Shown: positions 22,963-34,635 of the stretch, piece after piece
Position numbering within the stretch: position 1 is the stretch's first letter
Layout of the letters: the number at the start of each line of letters is the position of its first letter
From: Metellina segmentata
Taxonomy: Eukaryota; Arthropoda; Arachnida; Araneae; Tetragnathidae
Reading direction: 5' to 3'
DNA length: 64,000 nucleotides
NCBI GenBank assembly: GCA_947359465.1
Contig: OX375877.1
Coordinates: 53,584,944 to 53,648,943 of the forward strand
The notes under the pieces: model-generated
Database searches by the model: none
The model's input: the letters and a program-made list of their open reading frames with translations, nothing else
Told to the model about the DNA's origin: nothing
Position numbers and translations under genes: made by a program

Positions 22963-23249
22963 TTTTGGAAATTCGTCCCCAACCGGCTGTTTTTAGTTCA
23001 AGACTCTGTGAATAAGTTAGATCCGTCCTCGGTAAGCATATTGGTCTGTATGTATAGTGCATTCCCGTAGCAGGTACTTTCAATTTCAAAAGAGCTAGAT
23101 CGTTGCTGTACGGAGTAGGTGTGCCATACCCTTTGGGGCAAGATGCTGCTTCCACATCGAATTTTCTGAACTTGGGCTCTGCTTCCAAAATTCGATGCCT
23201 ACCCAGAAATACGTCAACAATCCATTGATAAGATAGCATCCCATGATTC
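22963..23249 (-). CDS. Exon of trypsin-like domain 2 (Asp102 region)
   Basis: Acceptor TTTTTTACAG, donor GTAATT; requires two bases from the previous exon and leaves one; 95 complete codons. It starts NHGMLSYQWIVDVFLGRH, where VDVFLGRH matches the usual strand after the catalytic-histidine loop. It has SNDLALLKLK (the catalytic Asp in NDLALL), the disulfide region RPICLPR and TAGWGRISK. The histidine motif TAAHC should lie in the preceding exon, which I could not find between 23250 and 27437. Confidence 0.85.
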
Positions 23250-23503
23250 CTGTAAAAAATGGAAACATTTCCTGTCACTACTAATGCAAGGAAGACTTTA
23301 GACAACATCTTAAATTCAGAGCATAGAAGACAGATAAAAGAGTCATCTTAAGGTGCGAGATTAAACTTTCTTTGACACAGAACAGAAAGCAATGCTTAAT
23401 GCTCATTAATGCTATCAAAATCTGTAAAACCCATTAAATGTTTATTCATTCTCATATTACAATTATTAAACGATCTAAATGCGTCAGAATTGACTTCACT
23501 GCT

Positions 23504-25603
23504 CTGCATAACAAAAAGCCCCGACACCTTTCCAGCTAATTCTTATGTAAAATAACCTCCTGAATACGAATATGTCCCCTGTTTTCCCCCATCACGTACC
23601 GTTTTCTACGGACGAAGCCTCCCATGTTTATCTCTTTTAGATATAATTTTATGGACATTAATTTGATTTGGACTGGGATATAAAGGATTATTTTAACCAT
23701 TAAAATTCTTCTAAGGTGCTATAGAGGTGAAAAGCTCTAAAACATGAACATTTGTAGCAAGTGGGGAAATTTGGGGGATTTCTCCGCTTAAATTGTAAAA
23801 AAAAAATCATTAAAAATAATCGCTTTTACTGGAGTTTTTTTCGTAATTTTTTCATTTATTTTCTACATATTCCAGCTTCCATCCCTTCCTTTTCCTCTTC
23901 CTAACACCCCAAACTAATAAAAATATATAGCAACAATTTTGGCTAAAAACGGGTGAGGGGGGGAAAGGTCCCGAATTCCTCGCAAGAAAGTTTGTAAGAT
24001 TCACTGTACGACGGTGACGCTCTCAATAACTCGCGCGCTTCGTGTTTTGCGCAGAAATTTTCATGCTTTGACAATTGTAAACTTGCATTGCTTTTATCAC
24101 TATAGTTGTGAACTGTAATCGTTACCTTCCCTCATTACATCTTTCGCGATCGGAGTCAACTTTTCGGTATTCTTGGCGGGGATTCTGTGTTTCCAAGTTG
24201 TTGAAATTGTGTAAAACGGTACACATTTTTTTTGCTTCGGCTTTTTCAAATTGAATTAGAATACGTGAGTGTAAGTTATGATTAATACCGTGCATTGTAA
24301 TAATACCGTGAATTTACTATTTAATTATACCACGCGAGTGTAAAAATCATCCCGATAGCTTCTTCTATGTTTGCGGCGAATTGACTTTAAAAGCTCAACG
24401 AAAACTAATTTCTACGCTTCTTAAAACTGCTTATCAATTTCACTTTAATTGCTAAGTTGGTGATCAGGACAAGAATTGGGCTCCAAAGTTTTGCTGCACA
24501 GTTTGTTACAGTAGCTTGACCAAATGGCTTAAAGGTACTCGTAAATCAATGCCCATGGTTTGGCGCGAACCTCGATGTCATCTCACATATTGTTACTTTT
24601 GTATGACTTCCATCTTTTGGAGCCCAATCCTTGTCCTGATCGCCAACTTTGCAATCAAAGTAAAATTGATGAGCAATTTTACGAAGCGGATAAAGGGGTT
24701 TTCTTTGCGCTTTTAAAGTAAATTCACACTGCAAACATAGCAGAAGCTATCGGGATGATTTTACACTCGGGTGGCATAATTAAACAGTAAATCAATGCTC
24801 GATATTAATTACAAATTACACTCAAGAACCGTAATTCAATTTGAAAAAGCCGGTGCAAAAAATTTGGACCGTTTTACACAGCTTAAACAACTTGGAAACA
24901 CAGAGTCCCCGCCTAGAATAACGAAAAGTTGACTCTACGATCGAGAAAGATGTAATGAGGGAAGGTAACGATATCAGTTCACAAATAGTGATAAGAACAA
25001 TGGAAGTTTAAAATTGTCAAAGCATGAAAATTCCTGCGCAAACCACAAAGAGCGCGGGGGTTTTGAGAGTGTCACCGTAGTACATTGAATCTTACAAACT
25101 TTCTTGCTAGGGATTCGGGACCTCTCCCCCCCCCCTCTAACCCGCATTATTCAAAATTGTTGCTATATAGTTTTTATTAGTTAAGGGTGTTAGGGGGAGG
25201 AAAATGAGTTACTACAAGCTAAAATATGTAGAAAATAAGAGAAAAATTGAGAAAAAAACACGGAAAAAACGATTATTTGTAATGATTTTTTTTTACAATT
25301 CAATTTGACAAATCCCTCCCAAATCTCCATTCTTCCTACAAATGTTCATGATTTAGAGCTTTTCACCTCTCTAGCAACTCGGAAGCAGTTTAATGGTTAA
25401 ATTAATACTTTTCCCCACTCCAGATCAAATTTATGTCCATAAAATTATATCGAAAAGTGATAAACACAGGAAGGTGCGTCCCCAGAAAACGGTACATGAT
25501 GGGGGATAACGTGGGTCATATTCGAACTCAGGAGATCATCTTATGTAAAAATCAGCAGAATGGTGACAAAGCTCGAAAAATAATTTTTTTTTTTTTTTCA
25601 GAG
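23504..25603. mobile_element. Large foldback (inverted-repeat) element
   Basis: Two long arms, about 23504-24500 and about 24615-25603, are inverted copies of each other around a spacer of roughly 110 bp. The ends read CACTGCTCTG and its complement CAGAGCAGTG. Matching landmarks include CGTACCGTTTTCTACGGACG against its partner near 25480, and TGATCAGGACAAGAATTGGG against its partner near 24615. No gene inside. It lies in the intron upstream of exon 22963-23249. Confidence 0.75.
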
Positions 25604-25979
25604 CAGTGTTTTTAATGATTTTAGTAAATATGTTAAAGTATAAATGAATTGTTTAAAGCTTGTTATAGTGGTTAAATCCTTACTTATCAGTTGTCAAAGA
25701 TACTCGCTACAGTTAAAACGTAACTTGGACTTATTAATTAGAGATCCTACTCCTATAAAGCTTTCATTATACACGATCCTTGCCTGCGATTAAAAAATAT
25801 AGGATTTAATACAAAATACATTGCAAGGACACGTTAAATTATGGTAGATGTTAATATGCAAATAATCAGCACAGTGCCATACTATTGGACAGGTTGAAAC
25901 ACATAACTGTTACAGGTAAAGCAAGTCTCTACGGATTGGAACACTTCGTAGCTACTACACTGGAAAGCAAAACTCACAG

Positions 25980-26155
25980 AAGGTAGGTAGTTAATCAGCG
26001 TCGCACTGTTGCTACACAAAGGGTTATTGGTGACGGCCCGGGATCAATGCCCTAGGTCCTCAGACAACATCGCCTAATTTTGAACTACGGCCAGATAACG
26101 AAGTAACACCACAGCTGGCACCCCACTTTCCAAACTTCCACACTATACCAACGCG
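25980..26155 (-). repeat. SINE copy, antisense
   Basis: Carries TTAATCAGCGTCGCACTG, the GGGTTATTGGTGACGGCCCG box, ACTACGGCCAGATAACGAAG and CACCACAGCTGGCACCCCAC. Confidence 0.6.
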
Positions 26156-26432
26156 GCAAAACGTAAAGAGCAACCATTACTTTTAAAGGTAAAAATATCG
26201 AAATTGAACAAAATATCCTGTGACGATTTACATAACCAAGGATATTTAATAGAATACGGTGCGTACTTAAATTTTGGAATCATGTGATGTTAGTAGTCTA
26301 GGAATGGGATCTGTTACCACAGGAATGCACCCGAAACCTCAATACCTGTATGCAAACGTGGAGGAGAGCCTGCATCGTTTCGAGGTGGTCATACAGCCTA
26401 CAATTGATCTTCTCCATCTATTATAATTTTTC

Positions 26433-27266
26433 AAAGTTTCCCTCCGGTCACTTGATACCTAGTGCAATGTAAGTTCGAAGATATTTAATCATCGGTTCGG
26501 TAACTCCCTATATACTTTTAGTATCATTTTCGCAGATTCAGGTAATATCATTACCATGTTGCAGCTGAAAATATTTCTGTTCCATTAGTTTCTCACCGCA
26601 GCATATTGCAAGAATACAGTCATGGAAAAGGACATCAATATATTTGACATCACGGACAGCTAAGCTACAGTTCCTATGATTGAAATAGTTAGATTTACTA
26701 AGTAGTAAGCAAAGTTTCCCTCCGGTCACTTGATACCTAGTGCAATGTAAGTTCGAAGACATTTAATCATCGGTTCGGTAACTCCCTATATACTTTTAGT
26801 ATCATTTTCGCAGATTCAGGTAATATCATTACCATGTTGCAGCTGAAAATATTTCTGTTCCATTAGTTTCTCACCGCACCATATTGCAAGAATACAGTCA
26901 TGGAAAAGGACATCAATATATTTGACATCACGGACAGCTAAGCTACAGTTCCTATGATTGAAATAGTTAGATTTACTAAGTAGTTAGCAAAGTTTCCCTC
27001 CGGTCACTTGATACCTAGTGCAATGTAAGTTCGAAGACATTTAATCATCGGTTTGGTAACTCCCTATATACTTTTAGCGTCATTTTCGCAGATTCAGGTA
27101 ATATCATTACCATGTTGCAGCTGAAGATATTTCTGTTCCATTAGTTTCTCACCGTAGCATATTGCAAGAATAGAGTCATGGAAAAATACATCAATATATT
27201 TGACATCACTGACAGCTAAATTACCGTTCCTATGATTGAAATAGTTAGATTTACTAAGTAGTTAGC
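26433..27266 (-). repeat. Three tandem copies of a 278-bp unit with an exon-like segment
   Basis: Units start at 26433, 26711 and 26989 with AAAGTTTCCCTCCGGTCACT and differ by only a few bases; the third is the most diverged. On the minus strand each has a TTTCAATCATAG acceptor-like site and an open frame. In unit 3 the frame reads NGNLAVSDVKYIDVFFHDSI and goes on to CYGEKLMEQKY. The start phase equals that of exon 22963-23249, and KYIDVFFHDSIL aligns with WIVDVFLGRHRIL there. It may be a decayed, amplified relative of that exon. The frame runs into a stop soon after a GTAATG donor-like site. Confidence 0.5.
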
Positions 27267-27437
27267 ATACTCAGTTGTGAAAGTTAAGTTAAGCTTTTGA
27301 TTATTTCTACTCTCCAGCGGCACAGTGTAAAACAATATGTAATAAACTGTAATAAACAATAAAAATTATTTTTCATCGAAACTTTATTTCACTCTTAGTA
27401 AATGAACCTTTATTTTAAAAACTGAAAATGAACTTAC

Positions 27438-27517
27438 AATCCATGGGAATTCAAATGGGTCAGCTTCAGTTCCACCAGCAATCCTTACTTCGCCACTTTC
27501 GTTAGGGATTCCACAAT
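27438..27517 (-). CDS. First exon of trypsin-like domain 2
   Basis: Acceptor TTATGCACAG, donor GTAAGT (strong); phase 1 in, phase 0 out. Joined to 34422-34635 it reads NCGIPNESGEVRIAGGTEAD, then FEFPWI. CG-x-P is the cysteine that usually tethers the pro-region. R/IAGG is a proper trypsin-type activation site. It has the same intron position as the equivalent exon of domain 1 (39620-39702), which supports a tandem domain duplication. Confidence 0.85.
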
Positions 27518-27619
27518 CTGTGCATAATAAAGCAAATTATGGCTTTTCTGAGAAATAACATATTTTTCATGAAAACAGAATAAAAGATCTGAAAACACCA
27601 CAAAAAAAATTGATAATAG

Positions 27620-27800
27620 CGAGGTAATTAACGTCGTATAGGAACAACACAACGTGTTATTGACGACGAGCTGGGTTTGATCAAGTAGGGAAAGATTCGA
27701 GGACAACACCTTGAAACTTTTAACCACGGTCAAATGGCTAGATAAACACATGAGATGGCACTTCACTCTCTTAATTTCCACACCATGCGAATATCAGGTC
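27620..27800 (-). repeat. SINE copy, antisense
   Basis: Carries GTAATTAACGTCGTATAGGA, the GTTATTGACGACGAGCTGGG box, AACCACGGTCAAATGGCTAG and GAGATGGCACTTCACTCTC. Confidence 0.6.
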
Positions 27801-27899
27801 ATTTAAGACTGATTAAACCTGCTCCAGCCCAAACGTACACGGCGGTCTTTTGGTTGTATTGAAACGCGAATTGCTCAGCATGGCCAAATATTGCCCTTG

Positions 27900-29049
27900 T
27901 GCCGTAAAACACCAAATAACCAACCAAAAGAGATAATACTTCAAATTAAAAAAAATTTCTCCCAAATCGAAGCCATTTTGTCAGCAACATGTATACAAAC
28001 TTTAAAACAATGCATATCATCCATTTTAGTTTATTGTCTTGCATGTTAAGTGAAAAAATATCTTTTATAAACAGATGGTTTTACAGAAAGAAATGAAACC
28101 TCTTATTTTTATTTGTATACCGTAGAAGTATTAACATTATAAGTATATTAAATTCTAAATTGACAAAAATCAGGTGAGGTAAAAGTTTAGGTTTCTAAAT
28201 AGAAGCTATTTTTATGATAGCATTTGTATTTCAAAACGGTGGTCTTCTCCCAGTGAAAAAATGATCATGGCTTAATAAACAATGGTCAGATTTGAATTTT
28301 TATGATTTATAATTCAAAGCAAGTTCACAATACATAATTAAATTACAGTTCTATGCAAATTTTAATTTATATTTTCACATGGCGTCTTTGGAAATGTATA
28401 ATAAAAACCATTGTAGAAAAAATGTTTGTATTTATTAAAATTATTTTAAAAAATAATTCTAAAAGTGCCATGGGTTTAATAATATTTAGTCCAATACTTC
28501 TGGTAAATATATTTACATTGATCTTTAGGGTGCACTGTTTACAGTGAAATATTTATACTTTATAGTTTCTTATCTTAATTAGAATTTAAAAAATACTTAT
28601 TATAGCCTTTGTATAACACTATGCTATTATTGTACGTAAATGAATATAGGCTCACTATAATACACAATTTACCACAGTTGACATTACTAAAATATTTTAA
28701 GCTGATTCAATATTCTATCAGAAAAAGTAGAATATGTGATAATTTACTTCAAGTTGATAGAATAAAATTGAAAAATATGAACACTGGAATATTTTTAAAT
28801 ACATATAACTTCAAAAATTAAAGGACGATGTGTATTATTAAAAAATGGTTTTACCATTTTTAAATAAAATGCAACCACATTAATATTGATGGTGTAGTTG
28901 GAAACATTATTGTATGATTCATTTTGTCTTGTGGTTCATTATCAGTACAAATGTTTGATTTTCAAGACAATATTATACATTTTTCCTGTAGCAGTTAGGA
29001 GAGAAATTGCAATGCATGCAATATTCATTTCATGTTCATACTTTTAATG
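27900..29049. other. AT-rich intronic DNA
   Basis: Strongly AT-rich. Open frames such as 28353-28547 and 28609-28821 are low-complexity and show no motif. I see nothing else here. Confidence 0.4.
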
Positions 29050-29116
29050 AAGGTTGGTAGGTATTTTAATTAACGTTGTACTGAAGCAGCATAACGGTCT
29101 ATTGACGACGGTCCGT
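29050..29116 (-). repeat. SINE 3' fragment
   Basis: A short piece with TTAATTAACGTTGTACTGAA and the CTATTGACGACGGTCCG box. Confidence 0.5.
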
Positions 29117-30032
29117 TTGGAATGAAGAATTATGATTTCCTCAGCTAGGGAAAACAGATTTGGGTTTGTTACAAAAAAATGCATCTTTCAAATGATCCCG
29201 AAAAGATCTCTATTTATTGTGTTTTAATGATTGAGTGTGTATAAATTAAATATTAAAATGTGAATATTGAATAATTTAATGCCCTAAACACCGTCACTGC
29301 ATTAAATAAGTGAAACGTTAAAAAAACGACTGATAAACGAAATTGAAATCCAACAATTTATGATCTATGGCCAAAGGTTCACCCGTAACCATCGATATCA
29401 TGGCCGCACAACTAGTTTCTGACGTCATACAACTGAGATCCAAGTCCTTCGTCGTATCCCTCCGAGCTGTGTTTCGCCGGAGCTTATGCGTTTTATTTTT
29501 CTACTTCATTAAAACTAGCGTACCTGCTGATATTTCTTTCTAAGGAAAATAACTTCATTTTTACTTTGGTTGTGTTCGAATAAATCTAACTGCTTACTTT
29601 AGTTAACCTTTTAGAAACTTCTAGTCTTGCTATAGTTTAAATTACACTATACATTTATCTTGTTTTAAATAATGACCATAAATACCCAATTGAGTTACAA
29701 AACGTAAATTTTTAAAATTTAAGGACTTATTTATGGTAAAAAAGTTACACAAATACACTGTTTATGAAATAAAGTACAAGAAAAGAACAAAACCAAATCA
29801 GAAAAATATTTTTATTATCAAACCAAACAGCAATATTTCGGTACAACTAAAATTTTAACTAAGCACAATTTATTAAAAATTTAAATGAAATCAACACAGC
29901 ATTAGATATTGATACATTTAACTAAGAAACATCAACATGGCTAAAACATAGAATAATAGACTTATGAACATCAGGAAAGAATGAATTTTAAAAATATTTG
30001 GTGCATTTAAATTTATGGAAAAAAATAAAAGA

Positions 30033-32659
30033 TTATATAAATTTGCCCAACTTTCTTTGGTTGGAACAATTTGCTTCATTAACTTCAGTTTTCTTCGTAC
30101 CTTTCTTATCGTTATTCTTTTTTAAATAATTAGATGCTACTACATCATCATTGCATTTCTTGCAAAAATTATTAAGAAGGATGTTTGAAGATGCCCATAA
30201 AACATTTTTAAGAATAGTGCCTATGTTATGAAAATTCTCACACGTTTCTTCAGATAGCAACATATCATTATCATCTAGTATAGACATAGTAATTGACAAA
30301 ACAATTTTACGCTGATCTTTTAACTTTAAAAATTCAGATTTAAAATTCGTACATAGCTTATTTACAACATAATTATATAACACTGCATTTACTATGTGTT
30401 CTTTGGGAAACTTTAACTGTCCTCTATCTAAGTTTTTAACAAAATCATAATTAACATTTAAGTTTAATTTTTTATTACACAAATGAGTTTCTGCACATGA
30501 TTCACAATATTCTTTTTTTAATACTTTATGTATACAATATCCAGCTATATAAATAAATACTGGTACATATGCATTCACATCATCTAAATCTGAATATTCA
30601 ACAGTAATAGGAAAATTTTTGCCTTCAATATCAAAATCATCTATAAAATCACCAACTTCAAAATCGTTAATTACTATTTCACCAAAAGCTTTTGTTGGAA
30701 TTTTAAGTTGCAATACTGACTTTATCCTCAATTTTTTTTCACACTCCAATAACTGTTGTACTGAAATATGATATTGTGAACCTGTGAGCTGCCTATATAA
30801 ACTAAATCTACTTTCTAAATCATCAGTTTGAAATTTACCAGGCAATATATATAAAATGTTTAATTCATCTTTACAATATTTCGTTACTTGAATTATTCCC
30901 AGAACAGTAAGTTTTAAGGCTACATGCGTTTCCTTAGAAAACATTCCTGTTGAAGGTTTCATTTTTTCCCATTCTTCTAACCAATCAGCAAATTTATGAA
31001 GAAAGACTAATTTGTCATCACTTTCATCATATTTTAATGGAGTCTGATAGTTATTATTCATTCTTGATCCTTTTATTGCATACTTGACATTAAGGATTTG
31101 CCACCATGTAAGAATTACTGTTAAAAAATCTGCTGTGTCCTGGAAATGTGGCAACTTGTGTTTATCACCCAATTCAATTAAACCCTGAGCAACAAATTCA
31201 TTAAAGACACGCAAAACTAAATCAACATTTTGTCTTTCTAAATTCGTAGGATAAAGTGCCTTATGAGTCAACTTAAAACCAAACTTAATTAACGAGTTAC
31301 ATTCTGCATCATAAAGAAGACGGACAGTGTCTAAAGAGGCAGTTTTGAAATTATGAGGATCATCTGTATTAAATCCCTCCTCAAAATTTGGATAGTAAAA
31401 ACATTTCCCAGAATTTTTTTGATTCAGCCAATTATTCCTCATGCATTTTAGTAAGTGAACACTGTCGATAAGAAAAAAAAGTGGCTTGTTTTTATCCGAA
31501 GGGTGAGGGTAGACAAACTGAAGTTTTGGTGATGACAGAAAGAGTGACACAGCTTTTCGATTGATTGCATTATTATCTGTAATAATACACAAAACACTAA
31601 ATCCTATATTTTCAAGACCTAAAATTACCTTCTTAAGATATATATGTAAAGCTTCACCAGATAATGTTTTGACAGGCAATACATGTACAACATCTTTATA
31701 TTTTGATAAAACACTTTTAATCATAAAAACATGTGCACTGGAAGCACAAGAATCAGATTCATAATTAACCCCTACAATATTACCACCTTTATATTTCATA
31801 AACTCTTTTAAATGTATTTCATCCACCATTAATATTACTAATTTATCTTGATCATCTAGCAATTAATACTTTCTTTTAATGTAATAAAGAAAATAAGAAT
31901 CAATTTGTTCACTATGAGGATCTAAATTGTATGAAGTACATAAACGCTGGACAGTGTTAGGATGAGGAAGATTAATAACGTCATTTTTTCTAACAAATCG
32001 ATATGCTTGAGGAGCAATTGTATATAATAATGTTGCAAATATTAAAGTATCACTAGAATATCTAAATCCATTCTTGTTACAACACAGGAAAGATATTTGT
32101 TCAATTATAAAAATTTCAGCATATTTTCATTAATATTGTCACAATTTTCTAATGAATGTAATGCATCAATAATACAAGAAATAACAGGCCTCTGATTTTC
32201 AATTTTCTTCTCGTCAATTTTTTCAAGTCATTTAATACCTCATTTAATTCATTTATGTTCTTAATAAAACATGGAAAAGATAACTTACTTATTTTGCCCA
32301 ACTTTAATCCATCATTGTAACACGTTACTTCCAAATCGTCGTTAATTACAACAGATTTTTTAATAATTGGCACTGGATGAGAAACAATATTCAGAAACAT
32401 CATGTGAGCGGTACAGTTTACTACAGTCCAATATTCTTTATCGATAAAATTCAAACGCGCTTGAAGTTCTTTCAAAGAGGAAAATGTTCGTAGCTCCTTA
32501 TATTTCTTTTTGGAATCCAGGCTTGCTTCTATAGCTTTGTTCAAGAAGTCGATATCAATTTTTCTTTTCTTGCTTTCTGGACTGTCTCTAGAAGATGTAT
32601 TCGAAGATAAATAAGATGGGAGATTTGGAAACTGCGTAGGCACAGCATTCGGATGTAAC
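30033..32659 (-). pseudogene. P-type/THAP9-like transposase, exon 3
   Basis: Acceptor TTTCTTATAG gives RLHPNAVPTQFPNLPSYLS after the THAP exon. A helical region follows. The frame shifts at an A6 run near 32225 (DLKK to IDEKK) and meets TAA at 31863-31865, then runs open for 609 residues to 30033. That part has ILMVDEIHLKEF, CIITDNNAINRKAVSLF, DSVHLLKCMRNNW and LESRFSLYRQLTG, the pattern of P-element/THAP9 transposases (RNase H-like fold with an inserted GTP-binding domain). Only two lesions separate it from an open frame. Confidence 0.75.
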
Positions 32660-32774
32660 CTATAAGAAACATTCTCTCATTAAAACAATGAAGTTGTATA
32701 CATGTATAAACACACACAAGTTACGCATAAACACACACAAGTTACACATAAACACAAATTAAAATTTTACTCAC

Positions 32775-32875
32775 CTTCTAATTTTTAAAGCTGCTTCTAT
32801 AATTTTTCCAGTTTTTTCATTGATAGCTTTTGCACTTGTTATGAAGTCTGTTTCTTTAAAATGCAGTTCACAGAC
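32775..32875 (-). CDS. THAP transposase exon 2
   Basis: Acceptor CAG before GTCTGT; donor GTGAGT; phase 0 in, phase 2 out. Encodes VCELHFKETDFITSAKAI and GKIIEAALKIR. C-x2-H in CELHF supplies the last two zinc ligands of the THAP domain begun in exon 1. The splice to exon 3 completes an Arg codon (AG+G). Part of this exon and its upstream intron is duplicated just upstream, near 33098-33120. Confidence 0.75.
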
Positions 32876-33330
32876 CTGAAAACGATAACCAAAATCACTA
32901 AACTCTATATTTCCCACTGTTTACAAATATAACTAATATAATATCGAATTTCTCTATGCAGAATATAGAATAACAAAACGTAATTCTTGACTTTTGGATA
33001 TTATTATATTTTCTGTTTGATCAAATAGCTAATTAACCATACTGAAACGAAATTTAAAATAAGTTCATTCGATTTCGATTTGTAATGAGATAGTCTGTCT
33101 TTAAAATGCAGTTCACAAACCTTAGGACAATAATCAATAATTTAACGCCATCTTTTCTATTGTTTGCAAATATAACTAATAGAATACATAAATACTACGC
33201 AGAATATAATAACAAAACAATTCTTGACTGTACTTTTTGGAAAGCATTATTATTATACATAGCTAGAATTTAACTGATAATTTACCATACTAAAACAAAA
33301 TTAAAATAATTTCATTCACTTTACAATGAG
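32850..33330 (-). repeat. Tandem duplication inside the THAP transposase gene
   Basis: About 225 bp from 32862 to 33085 resembles 33098-33330: both contain CTTTAAAATGCAGTTCACA, TTTGCAAATATAACTAATA or TTTACAAATATAACTAATA, and CATACTGAAACGAAATTTAA or its variant. The upstream unit thus carries a second, partial start of exon 2. Confidence 0.6.
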
Positions 33331-33366
33331 ATAACAATAAGAATAATTAATAAAACATTTCCTTAC

Positions 33367-33519
33367 CTTACTGTACTTGGTCGGTTCAAAATGGTCACGA
33401 TGTATGGCGTTGATCCATTTTTGGCGGACTTCTTCACTTTGGGGAAAGGAATAAACTTTATATTTGGGCCTATTTCTATTATTAGAGTTGCACAAAGGTA
33501 CAACACAAGGGGCTGGCAT
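33367..33519 (-). CDS. THAP transposase exon 1 (DNA-binding domain)
   Basis: Starts at ATG 33519, 51 codons, donor GTAAGG. MPAPCVVPLCNSNNRNRPKY is the THAP opening, with the CVVPLC cysteine pair. SFPQSEEVRQKWINAIHR is the conserved middle with the invariant Trp, and FEPTKYSK leads into VC..HF of exon 2. THAP domains bind DNA through this C2CH zinc site; here it would bind the element's ends. Intact. Confidence 0.8.
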
Positions 33520-33809
33520 GGTTTCCTAGCTTTAATTGCCTAATTAACGCACAAAAAAAGAACTTTGATCACACAATATGCACTTCTCACACATACGCCG
33601 TGGATACAACCGTTACAACTGTTGGATCTCAGTTGAGTGACGTCACGACCAGATTTGAAATGACTGTATCGGCCGCTACTATCGATGGTTACGGTTCACC
33701 TACCTCAAAACGAAGATATCTTTCAAAAAGGGCACTCTGCACATTATTGGTGATTTCGATAAATATTATTATAATATTCACCTGCACAAGGACTTTGTAA
33801 CTCGCAAAA

Positions 33810-34010
33810 TAGTACATTTAGAGTTGTACATAAATTAATTATCTGAGATCTAACAAAAATCAATGCAAGCAATAGGTAATATATTTGGTACATTTAGAGT
33901 TGTAGTTTAGAGAGAGAGAAAAATAATAGTACATTTAGAGTTGTACATAAATTAATTATCTGAGATCTAACAAAAATCAAACCAAGCAATAGGTAATATA
34001 TTTGGCCACT
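33810..34010. repeat. Short tandem duplication beside the P-like element
   Basis: TAGTACATTTAGAGTTGTAC and the following about 80 bases through ATAGGTAATATATTTGG occur at 33810-33891 and again at 33928-34005. Confidence 0.65.
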
Positions 34011-34421
34011 TGAGCTTCTGTCGGCTAATGAAACATGTATATGTGAGAGGTATTTTCAGTGTGTACAAACCAGACGAATATTTATGATTAAATGAATAAA
34101 TTAGCTAATTCTTAAACTATTAAAAATTTATCCCTAGGAAAGAGGAACCGTATTGGTAGAAAATCAATTAATAAGGCGGGATCACCCAAAAAAACCCTTT
34201 CATAGTTGAATCACTGGCTATGGACAATTCAGTAAGGCTTGCAGAACAGAGGGAATAAAATTTCTTAACATGCAATTTTCTATCTCGTGTTTATTGATGA
34301 TGTGCTCTTACTAGTTACGGATTCTCATTTATTTTACTTCTTTTATTTCACATTGAGTAATATGCTACTAACTGGTAAGAAACGGAAAATGGTATCTAAA
34401 ATAACTTAAAACAATATTTAC

Positions 34422-34635
34422 TTTCCAAGTTTGGTTCATGTGGTGGAATTATTTCTTTGACATCACAAGGTGGAGTATCTTCAGTAAAAAAATTTATCCA
34501 GTTTAGGTATTTTGACACTCTAGCATAGCCAGCTGGATAATCCTTATTTCCACAGCCCCCAGGGCTCCAATTGACCACTCCAACGACGAACCATCTGTCA
34601 TCGTAATTAACAAAGAGTCAGCCCCCTGATTCCCC
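34422..34635 (-). pseudogene. Last exon of trypsin-like domain 1, premature TGA
   Basis: Acceptor TTCTTCACAG, donor GTAAAT; phase 0 in, phase 1 out. It opens GESGG, so the catalytic Ser is present, but the next codon is TGA (34618-34620) where Pro is expected. Beyond it the frame is open and conserved: LFVNYDDRWFVVGVVNWSPG, then CGNKDYPAGYARVSKYLNWI and the linker TEDTPPCDVKEIIPPHEP. It then splices in phase to the CG exon of domain 2. The stop is either an inactivating mutation, a sequence error, or a sign that the tail is reached by other splicing. Confidence 0.75.

Larger units (their letters stand above)
29384..33693 (-). mobile_element. P-element-like transposon with THAP transposase
   Basis: Ends are long inverted repeats: the left starts CGTAACCATCGATA and continues through TGACGTCA and CAACTGAGATCCAA; the right end is the complement of the same blocks. 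GTTCACC occurs directly outside both ends (29377-29383 and 33694-33700), a 7-bp direct repeat consistent with a target duplication (P elements usually make 8 bp). It contains a spliced minus-strand transposase gene. Length about 4.3 kb. It lies in the intron between exons 34422-34635 and 27438-27517. Confidence 0.8.

Noticed and set aside
22963..23249. Idea that the catalytic His was deleted within this exon
   Set aside because: The exon begins after the position where S1 genes commonly have an intron following TAAHC, and its start phase requires another exon upstream. The His exon is unseen, not shown to be deleted.
26538..26762. Stand-alone small protein gene
   Set aside because: The frame is one of three near-identical tandem copies, and its supposed start is not a plausible initiator. 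An exon-like relic explains it better.
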